Made by a program: the position numbers and the translations under genes
The notes under the pieces: generated by a model
Database searches by the model: none
What the model saw: only the letters and a program-made list of their open reading frames with translations
Told to the model about the DNA's origin: nothing
Assembly (NCBI RefSeq): GCF_008016795.1
Contig: NZ_SDIK01000022.1
Coordinates: 21,896 to 85,895, forward strand
Length of the DNA: 64,000 nt
DNA from: Prevotella brunnea
GTDB lineage: Bacteria; Bacteroidota; Bacteroidia; Bacteroidales; Bacteroidaceae
Direction: 5' to 3'
Shown: in pieces, positions 36,059 through 45,438 of the stretch
Layout: the number at the start of each line of letters is the position of its first letter
How positions within the stretch are numbered: the first letter of the stretch is position 1

Positions 36059-37156
36059 CTACCAGTTCATAATCTTTTGCAGAAAAGGCGTGAGTTCCTC
36101 TGCCATCCGCCCGTGCTGGAGGAGGCTCGGATGCCAACAGGCTCCGTAGCCGAGGTCGCCCGTCTGTGGTGTGAATGCGAACCGATAGATGTCTTTGTCG
36201 CCTTTTTCGTTGAACTCCCTCGTGAGTTTATCGAGGATGCTGCCTTGGATGTTATGCGTTTTTTCGGCCATCATCGGACCATTGAGCAGTACGATCTTCG
36301 CATTGGGATACGCCGTCCGCACTTTCAGGAGAAACTTGCGATAGGCTTTTTCATACAATGACGCATCGTAGTTGTTGGTAGAGAAGTCGTTGGTGCCCAG
36401 ATTGATGCAGACCACTTGCGGTGTCCATTTCGTAAAATCCCATTTCTCTCGGTTGTCTCCGTAGATGGTGTTGTAGAACTCTTCTTGCATGGTAATCTTG
36501 TTTCCGCTTCTCGGTCCATTGTAATTCCTATAAACACCGATGCCGCTTCTGGCAACAGCGGTGTGTAGCGCATGAAGATTGCGACTTACGATACCGGCAT
36601 AACTCATGTAGTGGTTTGCCGTCTCGTCCTCGTAAGGGTCGGCTTTGTCTGTGCTTTCAATGCCATAAGCACAAGTTATGGAATTGCCGATGAACTCTAT
36701 TCTGCGGTCGGGGAGTTCGGGAGGCGTAATCAGTTTGCATCCTTCGTCCAATACAAATCCGCGAAACTCCGCATGTCGGGACATGCCTTCTATGGTGTAG
36801 GTTAGTTTCACTTCATGCGTACCTTCGGGAAGAGCTACAGCCAAATTTACAACCGAGTCTTTTGGAGCGTTGAAGCTCACCTTGAAAGGTGCTGCATTGT
36901 CGATTTCACACATGAAATAACCGCTTTTGGGCTTTGCAATCATCTTGAGCGACGTACCTTCAAACCGTGCGATAATTTCTATACCGGGCCAATTGAACAT
37001 CGGACGTTCCACATCTTTGAAGCTGATGCGCCCCACATAACGGATGTTCTTGTCCGAGGGGCTGATGATGGAACCCTTTATGGGTAGCGTGGTCGATGCA
37101 GAGATGGTTATTGTCGTAAAGACTATGCAAATAATTGCAAATAGTTTATTTTTCAT
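36059..37156 (-). CDS. SGNH/GDSL-family carbohydrate esterase (CE2-like)
   Basis: This 365-aa exported esterase has a signal peptide (residues 1-20), an N-terminal jelly-roll-like domain (residues 25-145: IRYVGRISFKD, FNWPGIEIIARFEGTSLKM) and a C-terminal SGNH domain. The catalytic Ser159 lies in EFIGNSITCAYG, block III in NLGTNDFS, and the catalytic His342 in GACWHPS. The layout fits CE2 acetyl-esterases that deacetylate plant polysaccharides. An in-frame extension upstream of 37156 is rejected, as the promoter lies inside it. Confidence 0.88.
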   Translation of the reverse strand: MKNKLFAIICIVFTTITISASTTLPIKGSIISPSDKNIRYVGRISFKDVERPMFNWPGIEIIARFEGTSLKMIAKPKSGYFMCEIDNAAPFKVSFNAPKDSVVNLAVALPEGTHEVKLTYTIEGMSRHAEFRGFVLDEGCKLITPPELPDRRIEFIGNSITCAYGIESTDKADPYEDETANHYMSYAGIVSRNLHALHTAVARSGIGVYRNYNGPRSGNKITMQEEFYNTIYGDNREKWDFTKWTPQVVCINLGTNDFSTNNYDASLYEKAYRKFLLKVRTAYPNAKIVLLNGPMMAEKTHNIQGSILDKLTREFNEKGDKDIYRFAFTPQTGDLGYGACWHPSLLQHGRMAEELTPFLQKIMNW

Positions 37157-37182
37157 TGTAAAACATATGCTTTTATAATTTG

Positions 37183-37214
37183 CAAAGATATGGTAATTTT
37201 TGTATAACGACAAA
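37183..37214 (-). promoter_or_regulatory. Promoter of the SGNH esterase gene
   Basis: On the minus strand TTTG (37214-37211), 20 bp, TATCTTTG (37190-37183), an ideal match 26 bp before the start codon. Confidence 0.72.
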
Positions 37215-37234
37215 TCAATTTTTATACTTTTTGT

Positions 37235-37242
37235 TACTTTTG
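37235..37242 (+). promoter_or_regulatory. -7 element directly before the MutS-like gene
   Basis: TACTTTTG lies only 5 bp before the ATG at 37248, so the mRNA would be nearly leaderless if this box is used. No clear -33 box was found. Confidence 0.4.
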
Positions 37243-37247
37243 CAAAC

Positions 37248-39056
37248 ATGAACAAAGATTTGAACACGTACTATCATCGTCAAGTAGATGAACTTTCAAA
37301 AGCACTTATCGCGTTGCGTGCAAAGAGTAAGAGGTTTGTAGTGAGCGAAGTTCTTTCTTTTCTGTCGATAATTGTTTTTATAGTTCTTTTTACCATGTTG
37401 GAGAACGGAGCATGGACATTGTTGTTGGCACTGGCTTTTTTGTTTTTTTACTTTCTCATACGGCACAGAGATATATTGAACGACCAACGAATAGAAAAGA
37501 ATGAAAATCTGAAATTGGTTTATGAAAAAGAACTTTGTTATCAAAAGGGAGATTTCTCTAAATTCGATAACGGAAAACGTTATATAGACACAATGCATCA
37601 ATTTACATACGATCTTGATGTTTTTGGAGAAGGCTCTCTTTTTCAGCGCATCAATCGCACCATATCATCGGGTGGCAGCGATTGTTTGGCTGCGCATCTT
37701 TCCGGGAATTGGGAAGCAATGTCGGCAACAGAACTTGTGAAACACATTAAACAGCGTGGCATAACCATAGCCGAATTAAGCTCCAATGAATATTTTGTGT
37801 CGCATTTTAAGGCGCAGGGAGTACAAAAGATGATAGACACGGATGCCGTGAAAAAAGCTTTTGCCAATATTTCCGGCATTAAAATACCCGGTTATTTTTC
37901 CACTCAGTTATTTCGTCTTTTCATTTACGCAAACCTGACCGGGTTTTATTTTAGCGTGTTCTTTTCGATACGGGGCTTCCTTCCGGGTGTTCTTCCGTTG
38001 TGGTGGGGCATGTTTAATTTCTTTTTGGCAATGCTTTGTTCGCATAAATACATTAAACTGATAAATGAAGTCGTTTCAAAATTACAAGCTCAGATAAGAG
38101 GTTACGTGAACATCTCATCATTGGTCAATGAACAAACTTTTCAATCACCGGAACTCATCACGTTGAAGGCACAACTTTTGAGCGCAAAAGATTCGCTCGA
38201 ACGATTGGAGCGCATCCTACAGAAAATAGATAACCGCAGCAATGAATTGGGAGTTGTGCTTTTTAACAGTTTCGGACTTTTGGATATCATCATCGTTCGG
38301 CATTTCCTAAATTGGCAGAAAACATGTGGGAGTGTTGCCGACAAGTGGATTGGAACTGTCGGAACTTTTGATGTTTTGGTGTCGATGGCGACTTTCAACA
38401 TGAATGAAGATAAAGCAAATGCCGCAAACGTTGTCGAACAAAATGAGGTTTGCTATGAAGCACGAGCGATTTATCATCCGTTTTTGGGTGAGAAAGCCGT
38501 GAAAAATGATTTTAACATTCATCATCTCGACTATTCTATCATTACCGGAGCAAATATGGCAGGTAAGAGCACATTTCTCCGCACGCTGGGAGTGAATTAT
38601 ATTCTTGCCATGAATGCTCTGCCGGTTTTTGCCGATTCTATGAGGGTATCTGTTTTTCGGTTGTTTACCAATATGCGAACTACCGACGATCTGACACATG
38701 GCATTTCTTATTTTAATGCCGAACTGCTTCGCTTGCGCCAACTTATCGACTCGCTGCGACCCACTGTGCCAAGCCTTATTATCTTAGATGAAATACTCAA
38801 AGGCACCAATTCGCTTGATAAACTCAATGGCTCCCGACTTTTCCTTCAATATATATCTGAGAAAAACGTTACGGGCGTCATTGCCACTCATGATCTCGAA
38901 CTATCCAAACTTGCGGATGAAATGCCTGGACGTTTCCATAATTATTGTTTTGAAATAGAGTTGGGAGAGAGGATAACCTATTCTTATAAAATAACATCCG
39001 GCGTGGCGCGCAATCAGAATGCAACGTTTTTGCTGAAGAATATTTTGAAAACTTGA
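37248..39056 (+). CDS. Membrane-anchored MutS-like ATPase
   Basis: This 602-aa protein carries a MutS-type ATPase at its C-terminus: Walker A GANMAGKST (434-442), Walker B LIILDE (510-515) followed by ILKGTN, and the conserved ATHD (546-549). The middle resembles a reduced MutS core/clamp with long helices. Two pairs of membrane segments (about 32-50 and 56-71; 223-240 and 245-264) replace the mismatch-binding domain I. So it is not the mismatch repair MutS; it belongs to the MutS-like membrane family seen in Bacteroidetes, of unknown role. An extension upstream of 37248 in frame is not used. Single gene, divergent from the esterase. Confidence 0.85.
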   Translation: MNKDLNTYYHRQVDELSKALIALRAKSKRFVVSEVLSFLSIIVFIVLFTMLENGAWTLLLALAFLFFYFLIRHRDILNDQRIEKNENLKLVYEKELCYQKGDFSKFDNGKRYIDTMHQFTYDLDVFGEGSLFQRINRTISSGGSDCLAAHLSGNWEAMSATELVKHIKQRGITIAELSSNEYFVSHFKAQGVQKMIDTDAVKKAFANISGIKIPGYFSTQLFRLFIYANLTGFYFSVFFSIRGFLPGVLPLWWGMFNFFLAMLCSHKYIKLINEVVSKLQAQIRGYVNISSLVNEQTFQSPELITLKAQLLSAKDSLERLERILQKIDNRSNELGVVLFNSFGLLDIIIVRHFLNWQKTCGSVADKWIGTVGTFDVLVSMATFNMNEDKANAANVVEQNEVCYEARAIYHPFLGEKAVKNDFNIHHLDYSIITGANMAGKSTFLRTLGVNYILAMNALPVFADSMRVSVFRLFTNMRTTDDLTHGISYFNAELLRLRQLIDSLRPTVPSLIILDEILKGTNSLDKLNGSRLFLQYISEKNVTGVIATHDLELSKLADEMPGRFHNYCFEIELGERITYSYKITSGVARNQNATFLLKNILKT

Positions 39057-39159
39057 GGATGGTATCTAAGCTGTGTAACGAAATTATTGCCGCGAATTGA
39101 TAAATAAACAACAAAGAGCGTTATTTTAACAATAACTTTATATGAAATCTTGATTGAGG

Positions 39160-39191
39160 TTTGGTTTTCAGAAAATAAAATGTTATTTTTG
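39160..39191 (+). promoter_or_regulatory. Promoter of the aldolase gene
   Basis: TTTG (39160-39163), 20 bp, TATTTTTG (39184-39191), 51 bp before the start codon; an ideal Bacteroidetes promoter. Confidence 0.75.
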
Positions 39192-39242
39192 CAAATGACA
39201 AGAATAAAGATGGTTATTCATTTTTAAATACATAATATTATC

Positions 39243-40256
39243 ATGGCAGTAAATTACAAGGACTTAGGACTCGTAAACACTCGTGAGATGTTTAAGAGAG
39301 CAATTGACGGCGGATGGGCTGTTCCGGCATTCAACTTCAACAACCTCGAACAGCTTCAGGCAATCATTACCGCCTCTTCCAATATGAAATCGCCTGTTAT
39401 TCTTCAGGTGTCGAAGGGTGCACGCAAGTATGCTAACCAAACGCTTCTTCGTTATCTTGCCGAAGGTGCCGTAGAGTTTGCCAAGGAATTGGGTTGCAAA
39501 CATCCGGAAATCGTGCTCCATCTTGACCATGGCGACAGCTTCGAAGTTTGTAAGAGTTGTGTGGATTTTGGATTCTCATCGGTAATGATTGATGGATCGG
39601 CACTTCCTTACGAGGAGAATGTTGCCTTGACAAAGAAAGTCGTTGATTATGCTCATCAGTTTGATGTAACCGTTGAGGGCGAACTTGGGGTGCTTGCCGG
39701 CGTTGAAGATGACGTTGTGGCAGAGGAATCGCACTACACCAGACCGGAGGAAGTGGTGGATTTTGCTACTCGTACCGGCTGCGACTCTTTGGCTATTTCC
39801 ATTGGTACATCACATGGTGCATATAAGTTCACACCGGAGCAATGCACGCGTGATCCGAAGACCGGTAGATTGATACCTCCTCCATTGGCATTCGATGTGT
39901 TGGAGGCTGTGGAGAAACAACTCCCCGGATTCCCCATCGTGCTGCACGGATCTTCTTCCGTTCCCGAAAAATATGTGGATATTATCAATGCCAATGGTGG
40001 CAAGCTGCCCAATGCCGTTGGTATTCCTGAAGAGCAGCTTCGCAAGGCTACCAAGAGTGCCGTATGCAAAATCAATATCGACTCCGATTCTCGCCTCGCT
40101 TTCACGGCAGGTGTTCGCCAAACGATGGTGGAACATCCCGAGTATTTCGACCCACGTCAGTATTGTGGCAAGGCACGCGAATACATGATCGACTTGTACA
40201 GCGAGAAAATCAAGGATGTACTCGGCTCGGACAATAAACTTGCCAACCTCGATTAA
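39243..40256 (+). CDS. fba: Fructose-bisphosphate aldolase, class II
   Basis: This 337-aa enzyme cleaves fructose-1,6-bisphosphate in glycolysis. The class II signature HLDHGD holds catalytic Asp95 and zinc ligand His96; further ligands are in VEGELGVLAG, GTSHGAYKF and VLHGSSSVP. Length fits the class IIA/IIB borderline type with the ESHYTRPEEVVDF insertion. Single-gene unit with own promoter and terminator. Confidence 0.95.
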   Translation: MAVNYKDLGLVNTREMFKRAIDGGWAVPAFNFNNLEQLQAIITASSNMKSPVILQVSKGARKYANQTLLRYLAEGAVEFAKELGCKHPEIVLHLDHGDSFEVCKSCVDFGFSSVMIDGSALPYEENVALTKKVVDYAHQFDVTVEGELGVLAGVEDDVVAEESHYTRPEEVVDFATRTGCDSLAISIGTSHGAYKFTPEQCTRDPKTGRLIPPPLAFDVLEAVEKQLPGFPIVLHGSSSVPEKYVDIINANGGKLPNAVGIPEEQLRKATKSAVCKINIDSDSRLAFTAGVRQTMVEHPEYFDPRQYCGKAREYMIDLYSEKIKDVLGSDNKLANLD

Positions 40257-40284
40257 TACATCCGGGATTGGTTGAATATAAAAC

Positions 40285-40328
40285 AAATGGCGGTGGTTTC
40301 GTTAATGAAATCACCGCTATTTTTATTT
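40285..40328 (+). terminator. Terminator after fba
   Basis: A 14-bp stem (ATGGCGGTGGTTTC with GAAATCACCGCTAT, two G-U pairs), 6-nt loop and T-run. Confidence 0.85.
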
Positions 40329-40394
40329 CGGTTCTGTTCGCTCTGTTTGTAAAGAATATTCGTAATTATTTCCATAGCTAAGGTTTCGTGTTGC

Positions 40395-40460
40395 AAAAGC
40401 TTAGCTTTTGAACTGTAAAAGCTTAGCTTTTGAACTGCAAAAGGTAAGCTATTGGAAACT
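40395..40460 (+). repeat. 22-bp palindromic array, three units
   Basis: Units 40395-40416, 40417-40438 and 40439-40460 are exactly 22 bp. The first two share AAAAGCTTAGCTTTTGAACTG; the third is AAAAGGTAAGCTATTG plus tail. The array fills part of the 354-bp gap between fba and nnr, in which no gene was seen. Confidence 0.88.
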
Positions 40461-40610
40461 CGGAAATCAATCTATTTGTAGAAATTGGGTATTGTATTCA
40501 TTAACAATCTGTTATGGGATTATTTTCTTTGGATTGTGGCTGTAAAAAATATTTACCTTAGATGGAGGCCTCACTGTGAGAAATCAGGCGAGTGGGACAA
40601 GAGACGGATT

Positions 40611-42128
40611 TTAGTCGTTTAGTTTCTTAAATGCTTCCGGAAGATACCTGATGATGTCGCCTGCCACAAGGCTTTCCTTTCCAAGTTCCTTCGCAGCCAA
40701 GTCGCCTGCCAATCCGTGTAGAAACATTCCCACTGCACAGGCGTTGGCATGCTTGTAGCCACGTGCCAACAGTCCGGTGATGATGCCCGTGAGCACGTCG
40801 CCACTGCCGGCTGTTGCCATGCCGCTATTCCCGGTTGAGTTGAATATTACGTTGCCATTTGGCAGACAGAGCGCGCTGCGATGCCCTTTCAACAGGATGA
40901 AAGCGTGAATGCCCTGCGCCATGTTCCGGGCTTGTTGCAGACGTTCGTAGTCGCAATTGGCGGGAACACTGCTGATTCGGTCGAATTCCAGTGGGTGTGG
41001 TGTCATGATGATGTTTCTTGGCAATTGTTGCATCCATGCTCTGTGGCTTGCCAAAATGTTCAAGGCGTCGGCATCTGCCACCACGGGGCATTGCGCCCGT
41101 CGTATTTGTGAAATCATCGCTATGGCGGTGTTCTCCATCTGTCCCAAGCCGGGACCTATTCCCAAGGCATCGAAATCTTCAGTATCGACAGCCTCCGAGA
41201 AGGCAGTTTCCTCATGATCCATCTGCATCACTGCTTCCGGCACTGAGATTTGCATGATGTCGTAATTCTTTTTCGGTGTGTGAACCGTAACCTTGCCCAC
41301 TCCGGCTCTCAGGCAGGCTTTGGTTGCCAAGATGGAAGCTCCTGCCATACCGTAGCATCCGGCTATGATGAGCGCGTTGCCCATCTGTCCTTTGTGCGCA
41401 AAATCGTTGCGATGAAGCAGGAGAGGACGGATGTCTTTTTCCTCCAATAGTGTAAATTGGCACTCGGTTTTATCTATGAAGTTCCGATCCAGGCGAATGT
41501 CGAGTATTTTTATCCTACCCAAATAGGCTTGTGCGTCGCTAAAGAAGAAAGAAAGTTTCTTTTGATGGAGTGTCAGCGTGAGGTCGGCTCGAATGATGTT
41601 TGCGGTAACGTTTAGTGAATTGTCTTCAGGCATGAGCCCGGAAGGGATGTCTATGCTCACGACTTTTGCCGGACTTTGGTTGATGTATTTCACGAGCGAT
41701 GCGAAACCACCTGCCAATGGCTTTGAGATGCCAGTTCCGAACAAACCATCGATGACCAAAGTGTCGGCAGTTAGTTCAGGTGGGTCGAAAGTGGTTGTTA
41801 CTTCAGTGAAGTCCTTGAAATGTTTGATCTCTACGAGGCGTTGTTTGTTGATGGCACAATCTTCGGAAAGCTTGTCCGAGATGTTGAAGAGAACAACTTT
41901 CGGTTTGTAGCCTTCCGTCAATAACAAACGAGCCATTGCCAATGCATCCCCACCATTGTTGCCCGGCCCGGCAAAAACGACAATTGGCGTGTTGGTGTTC
42001 CATTCTTCCATGATGGCATGGGTCATTGCTTTGGCGGCACGCTCCATGATATCTACCGAACGAATGGGCTCGTGTTCAATTGTATATTTGTCAAGCTCGC
42101 GTAACTGAGCACTTGTAAATATCTTCAT
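40611..42128 (-). CDS. nnr: Bifunctional NAD(P)H-hydrate epimerase/dehydratase
   Basis: This 505-aa cytosolic repair enzyme restores damaged NAD(P)H hydrates. The N-terminal epimerase (YjeF-N) domain has FAGPGNNGGDALA (52-64) and VIDGLFGTG; the C-terminal ADP-dependent dehydratase domain has GIGPGLGQ, MTPHPLEFDR and GNSGMATAGSGDVLTGII. The fusion is the usual bacterial form. It is divergent from hpt. Confidence 0.93.
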   Translation of the reverse strand: MKIFTSAQLRELDKYTIEHEPIRSVDIMERAAKAMTHAIMEEWNTNTPIVVFAGPGNNGGDALAMARLLLTEGYKPKVVLFNISDKLSEDCAINKQRLVEIKHFKDFTEVTTTFDPPELTADTLVIDGLFGTGISKPLAGGFASLVKYINQSPAKVVSIDIPSGLMPEDNSLNVTANIIRADLTLTLHQKKLSFFFSDAQAYLGRIKILDIRLDRNFIDKTECQFTLLEEKDIRPLLLHRNDFAHKGQMGNALIIAGCYGMAGASILATKACLRAGVGKVTVHTPKKNYDIMQISVPEAVMQMDHEETAFSEAVDTEDFDALGIGPGLGQMENTAIAMISQIRRAQCPVVADADALNILASHRAWMQQLPRNIIMTPHPLEFDRISSVPANCDYERLQQARNMAQGIHAFILLKGHRSALCLPNGNVIFNSTGNSGMATAGSGDVLTGIITGLLARGYKHANACAVGMFLHGLAGDLAAKELGKESLVAGDIIRYLPEAFKKLND

Positions 42129-42136
42129 AACGTACG

Positions 42137-42195
42137 CAAATTTACAAAATAAATGTCAATCCTATAGATTGTTTGGCATAAATTTCGTAAATTTG
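42137..42195. promoter_or_regulatory. Divergent -7 elements, nnr and hpt
   Basis: TAAATTTG on the minus strand (42144-42137) lies 9 bp before the nnr start; TAAATTTG on the plus strand (42188-42195) lies 24 bp before the hpt start. Both -33 boxes are weak. Confidence 0.5.
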
Positions 42196-42218
42196 CGCAA
42201 AATAACAGAGTTAGTACA

Positions 42219-42758
42219 ATGAGTCGGGTAACAATAAAAGACAAAACGTTTGAGACTTCTATCACCGAAGCGGAAATCCTGGAGAGAGTCAGGCATGTGG
42301 CAGAAAAGCTGAATCACGACATGGAAGGTAAGAATCCGTTGTTCCTTGCCGTACTGAACGGAGCGTTCATGTATGCCGCCGATTTGATGAAGTTTATTAC
42401 CATTCCCTGTGAAATATCTTTCGTGAAACTGGCTTCTTACGAAGGCACGGCTTCAACGGGAAAGATTAAGGAGGTAATAGGACTGAACGAGGATATTCGT
42501 GGGCGGCATGTCGTTATTGTGGAAGACATTGTGGACACCGGTGCCACTATGAAACGCATGATGGAAACTTTGGGAAAACGCGTCCCCGCCAGTATGCACA
42601 TCAGTTCGTTGTTGGTGAAACCCGGCAAGTTGCAAGTACCCTTGAACATAGAGTATGCCGCCATGGAAATTCCCAACGATTTTATTGTGGGCTATGGATT
42701 GGACTACGATCAGCAGGGAAGGAACTTGAGAGATATTTACACATTAGTAAAAGAATAA
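42219..42758 (+). CDS. hpt: Hypoxanthine phosphoribosyltransferase
   Basis: This 179-aa enzyme converts hypoxanthine (and often guanine) with PRPP to the nucleotide, purine salvage. The PRPP-binding motif VIVEDIVDTGAT (99-110) and SFVKLASYEG and FIVGYGLDYDQQGRNL are diagnostic. Its stop shares one base with the adk start (TAATG). Confidence 0.93.
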   Translation: MSRVTIKDKTFETSITEAEILERVRHVAEKLNHDMEGKNPLFLAVLNGAFMYAADLMKFITIPCEISFVKLASYEGTASTGKIKEVIGLNEDIRGRHVVIVEDIVDTGATMKRMMETLGKRVPASMHISSLLVKPGKLQVPLNIEYAAMEIPNDFIVGYGLDYDQQGRNLRDIYTLVKE

Positions 42759-43330
42759 TGAAGAATATTGTGATTTTCGGTGCGCCGGGTGCGGGAAAAG
42801 GTACCCAGAGCGACAAGATGATTGAAAAGTACGGGTTTGAGCACATCTCTACCGGTGATGTGCTCCGTGCGGAGATTAAGAATGGTACGGAATTGGGCAA
42901 GACTGCCAAAGGATACATTGATAATGGGCAGCTCATTCCGGATGAGTTGATGATTGATATCCTCGCGAGTGTTTACGATAGCTTCGGAAAAGAGCACAAG
43001 GGGGTTATCTTCGATGGCTTCCCACGCACCATACCGCAGGCGGAAGCTTTGAAAAAAATGCTCACTGAGCGTGGACACAAGGTAGCAGCCATGATTGAAC
43101 TCTTCGTTCCGGAAGAGGAATTGATGAAGAGATTGCTGCTTCGCGGTCAGCAGTGTGGACGCTCCGATGACAACGAGGAAACCATCAAGAAGCGTTTGCA
43201 CGTTTATCACACACAAACCTCACCACTCATCGATTGGTATGAGAAAGAAGGCATCCACCATCATGTGGAAGGGCTGGGCACCATTGATGAGATATTCGCG
43301 AGAATAGCACAAGTAATTGATAATTTGTAA
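42758..43330 (+). CDS. adk: Adenylate kinase
   Basis: Adk (190 aa) balances AMP, ADP and ATP. P-loop GAPGAGKGT (8-16), the AMP-binding segment STGDVLRAEI and FDGFPRTIPQAE are diagnostic. The LID is the short form (LLRGQQCGRSDDNEETIKKRL), without zinc cysteines. Coupled to hpt by one-base overlap. Confidence 0.95.
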   Translation: MKNIVIFGAPGAGKGTQSDKMIEKYGFEHISTGDVLRAEIKNGTELGKTAKGYIDNGQLIPDELMIDILASVYDSFGKEHKGVIFDGFPRTIPQAEALKKMLTERGHKVAAMIELFVPEEELMKRLLLRGQQCGRSDDNEETIKKRLHVYHTQTSPLIDWYEKEGIHHHVEGLGTIDEIFARIAQVIDNL

Positions 43331-43332
43331 AC

Positions 43333-43429
43333 AAAATCTCCCCAAGCATTTCCATGGGGTGTCTGCCTTTTTTCAAACTATGAGAGAAAATGGGGCATCC
43401 ACTTTGTTCGGAAAAGCTTGGGGAGATTT
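43333..43429 (+). promoter_or_regulatory. Alternative RNA structures between adk and obgE
   Basis: The sequence AAATCTCCCCAAGC (43334-43347) can pair perfectly over 14 bp with GCTTGGGGAGATTT (43416-43429). The same CCCCA (43340-43344) can instead pair with TGGGG (43355-43359), a short hairpin followed by a run of six T at 43368-43373 (terminator-like). The two foldings exclude each other, as in attenuators. The regulatory role is inferred. Confidence 0.5.
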
Positions 43430-43442
43430 CAGAAAATAGAAT

Positions 43443-44612
43443 ATGGAATCCAATTTTGTAGATTACGTAAAGATATATTGCCGTTCCGGAAAGGGCGGGA
43501 AAGGTTCCATGCACCTTCGACGAGAGAAGTATAATCCCTACGGTGGACCCGATGGAGGAGACGGTGGTAAGGGGGGCAGTATCATTCTTCGCGGCAATCA
43601 CAACTATTGGACGCTGTTGCATCTTCGATACCAACGCCATGTTTATGCCGAGCATGGAGGAAACGGTGGACGCGACAAGTGTCATGGAACCGATGGAAAG
43701 GATATGTATATAGACGTGCCTTGTGGAACCGTGGTTTACGATGCGGAGACCGGAAAGTTTATCTGCGATATCTCTTTCGATAAACAGGAGGTCGTTTTGC
43801 TTAAGGGGGGCAGGGGAGGACTTGGGAATTTCCAGTTTAGAACCGCCACCAATCAGGCACCACGCTACGCTCAGCCCGGAGAGCCCATGCAGGAAATGAC
43901 CGTCATTCTTGAGCTGAAACTGCTCGCTGATGTGGGATTGGTGGGTTTCCCGAATGCCGGCAAGTCCACTTTACTGTCTGCCTTGTCGAGTGCAAAACCC
44001 AAGATAGCCAATTATCCTTTTACCACGATGGAACCCTCCTTGGGAATCGTGAGCTATCGCGATAACCAAAGCTTCGTGATGGCGGACATTCCCGGAATTA
44101 TAGAGGGCGCAAGCGAGGGGAAAGGACTTGGATTGAGGTTTCTGCGCCACATTGAGCGCAATTCACTCTTGCTCTTCATGGTGCCCGGAGAAACTGATGA
44201 TATCAAGAAAGAGTATGAGATTTTGTTGAATGAGTTGAGACAGTTCAATCCGGAAATGCTTGATAAACACAGGGTGTTGGCAATAACCAAGAGCGACTTG
44301 TTGGATGATGAGTTGATTGAAATGCTGAAAGATACACTCCCCACAGATTTACCAACGGTTTTTATATCGGCTGTTTCAGGAATGGGATTGAACAGCCTGA
44401 AGGATTTACTTTGGAAAGAGCTCAATGCAGAAAGCAATAAGTTGCAAGATATCACGTCGGAGGACACGTTGGTGCATCGCGATAAGGATATGACACGGTT
44501 TGAAGCTGAGATACACGCTGAAGGAGCGGACGTGGAAGAAATCGATAGTGTAAGCGAAGAGGAAATCGATGATATCGAAGAACTTGACGACTTTGAATAT
44601 ACGGATGATTAA
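43443..44612 (+). CDS. obgE: GTPase ObgE/CgtA
   Basis: This 389-aa GTPase acts in 50S assembly and growth control. The glycine-rich Obg fold (residues 1-158) is followed by the G domain with GFPNAGKST (168-176), [13 protein letters not shown] and SAVSG. The C-terminal part is an acidic tail ([14 protein letters not shown]) typical for Bacteroidetes. It overlaps pgeF by 8 bp. Confidence 0.95.
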   Translation: MESNFVDYVKIYCRSGKGGKGSMHLRREKYNPYGGPDGGDGGKGGSIILRGNHNYWTLLHLRYQRHVYAEHGGNGGRDKCHGTDGKDMYIDVPCGTVVYDAETGKFICDISFDKQEVVLLKGGRGGLGNFQFRTATNQAPRYAQPGEPMQEMTVILELKLLADVGLVGFPNAGKSTLLSALSSAKPKIANYPFTTMEPSLGIVSYRDNQSFVMADIPGIIEGASEGKGLGLRFLRHIERNSLLLFMVPGETDDIKKEYEILLNELRQFNPEMLDKHRVLAITKSDLLDDELIEMLKDTLPTDLPTVFISAVSGMGLNSLKDLLWKELNAESNKLQDITSEDTLVHRDKDMTRFEAEIHAEGADVEEIDSVSEEEIDDIEELDDFEYTDD

Positions 44613-45417
44613 ACCAAAGTTACATTATTACGATTTGGGTGCGGAGATTGTGGCTTTCAGTAGTACGCGACACGGAGGAGTGAGCAGGGGACGTCATGCC
44701 GAGTTCAATATTAATAGGTATTGTAGCGATGATGTTAAAAATGTGGCGACCAACCGCGAGGCGTTGGCTGAAGCGTTGGGACTATCCGTTGATAAACTAA
44801 TAGTTCCGCATCAGATTCATAAGATTGATTCGCGCCGTATTGAGGAAGAGTTTTTCACGTTGTCGCAAATCACTCGTGATAAGATACTTGATGGTGTTGA
44901 TGCCGTGATGACCAATGTGCCGGGAGTTTGTATCGGTGTTTCGACGGCGGATTGTATTCCCGTGCTTGTTTATGATGAGAGAAAGCGTGCGACAGCTGCC
45001 ATTCATGCCGGCTGGCGTGGCACTTTACGACATATAGTGTGGAAAACAATTCGGGAAATGGTTGTTGGATTTAGCTCTGAGCCTAAGGACTTAAAGGCGG
45101 TGATAGGTCCGGGAATCTCAATAGAGAACTTTGAGGTGGGGCAAGAGGTCTATGACGCTTTTGCTTCTGCCGGCTTTGATATGACTGCCATTGCAAAACA
45201 ATTCCCTGCTTTCGGGTTGAATGCTGAAGAACCGGAAATGAAATGGCATCTTGATATCCGGATGTGTAATCAATTGGATTTGGAAAGAGCAGGACTTGTT
45301 GCCGAAAATATCCTTGATACAGGTATTTGTACCTACGATATGGTGGATGATTACTTCTCGGCACGAAGATTGGGCATCCGCTCCGGTAGAATTTACAACG
45401 GCATTATCATAAAGTAA
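44605..45417 (+). CDS. pgeF: Polyphenol oxidase/purine nucleosidase PgeF (YfiH, laccase-domain)
   Basis: This 270-aa protein of the multicopper-oxidase-like DUF152 family has the zinc/copper ligands H72, C117 and H134 in [18 protein letters not shown] and AIHAGWRGT. Family members act in purine nucleoside breakdown and in peptidoglycan quality control. The start at 44605 (8-bp overlap with obgE) begins [11 protein letters not shown], matching the family; a longer reading from 44569 is unlikely. Confidence 0.9.
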   Translation: MIKPKLHYYDLGAEIVAFSSTRHGGVSRGRHAEFNINRYCSDDVKNVATNREALAEALGLSVDKLIVPHQIHKIDSRRIEEEFFTLSQITRDKILDGVDAVMTNVPGVCIGVSTADCIPVLVYDERKRATAAIHAGWRGTLRHIVWKTIREMVVGFSSEPKDLKAVIGPGISIENFEVGQEVYDAFASAGFDMTAIAKQFPAFGLNAEEPEMKWHLDIRMCNQLDLERAGLVAENILDTGICTYDMVDDYFSARRLGIRSGRIYNGIIIK

Positions 45418-45438
45418 AGTAATTGTTTTACTTCTTGT

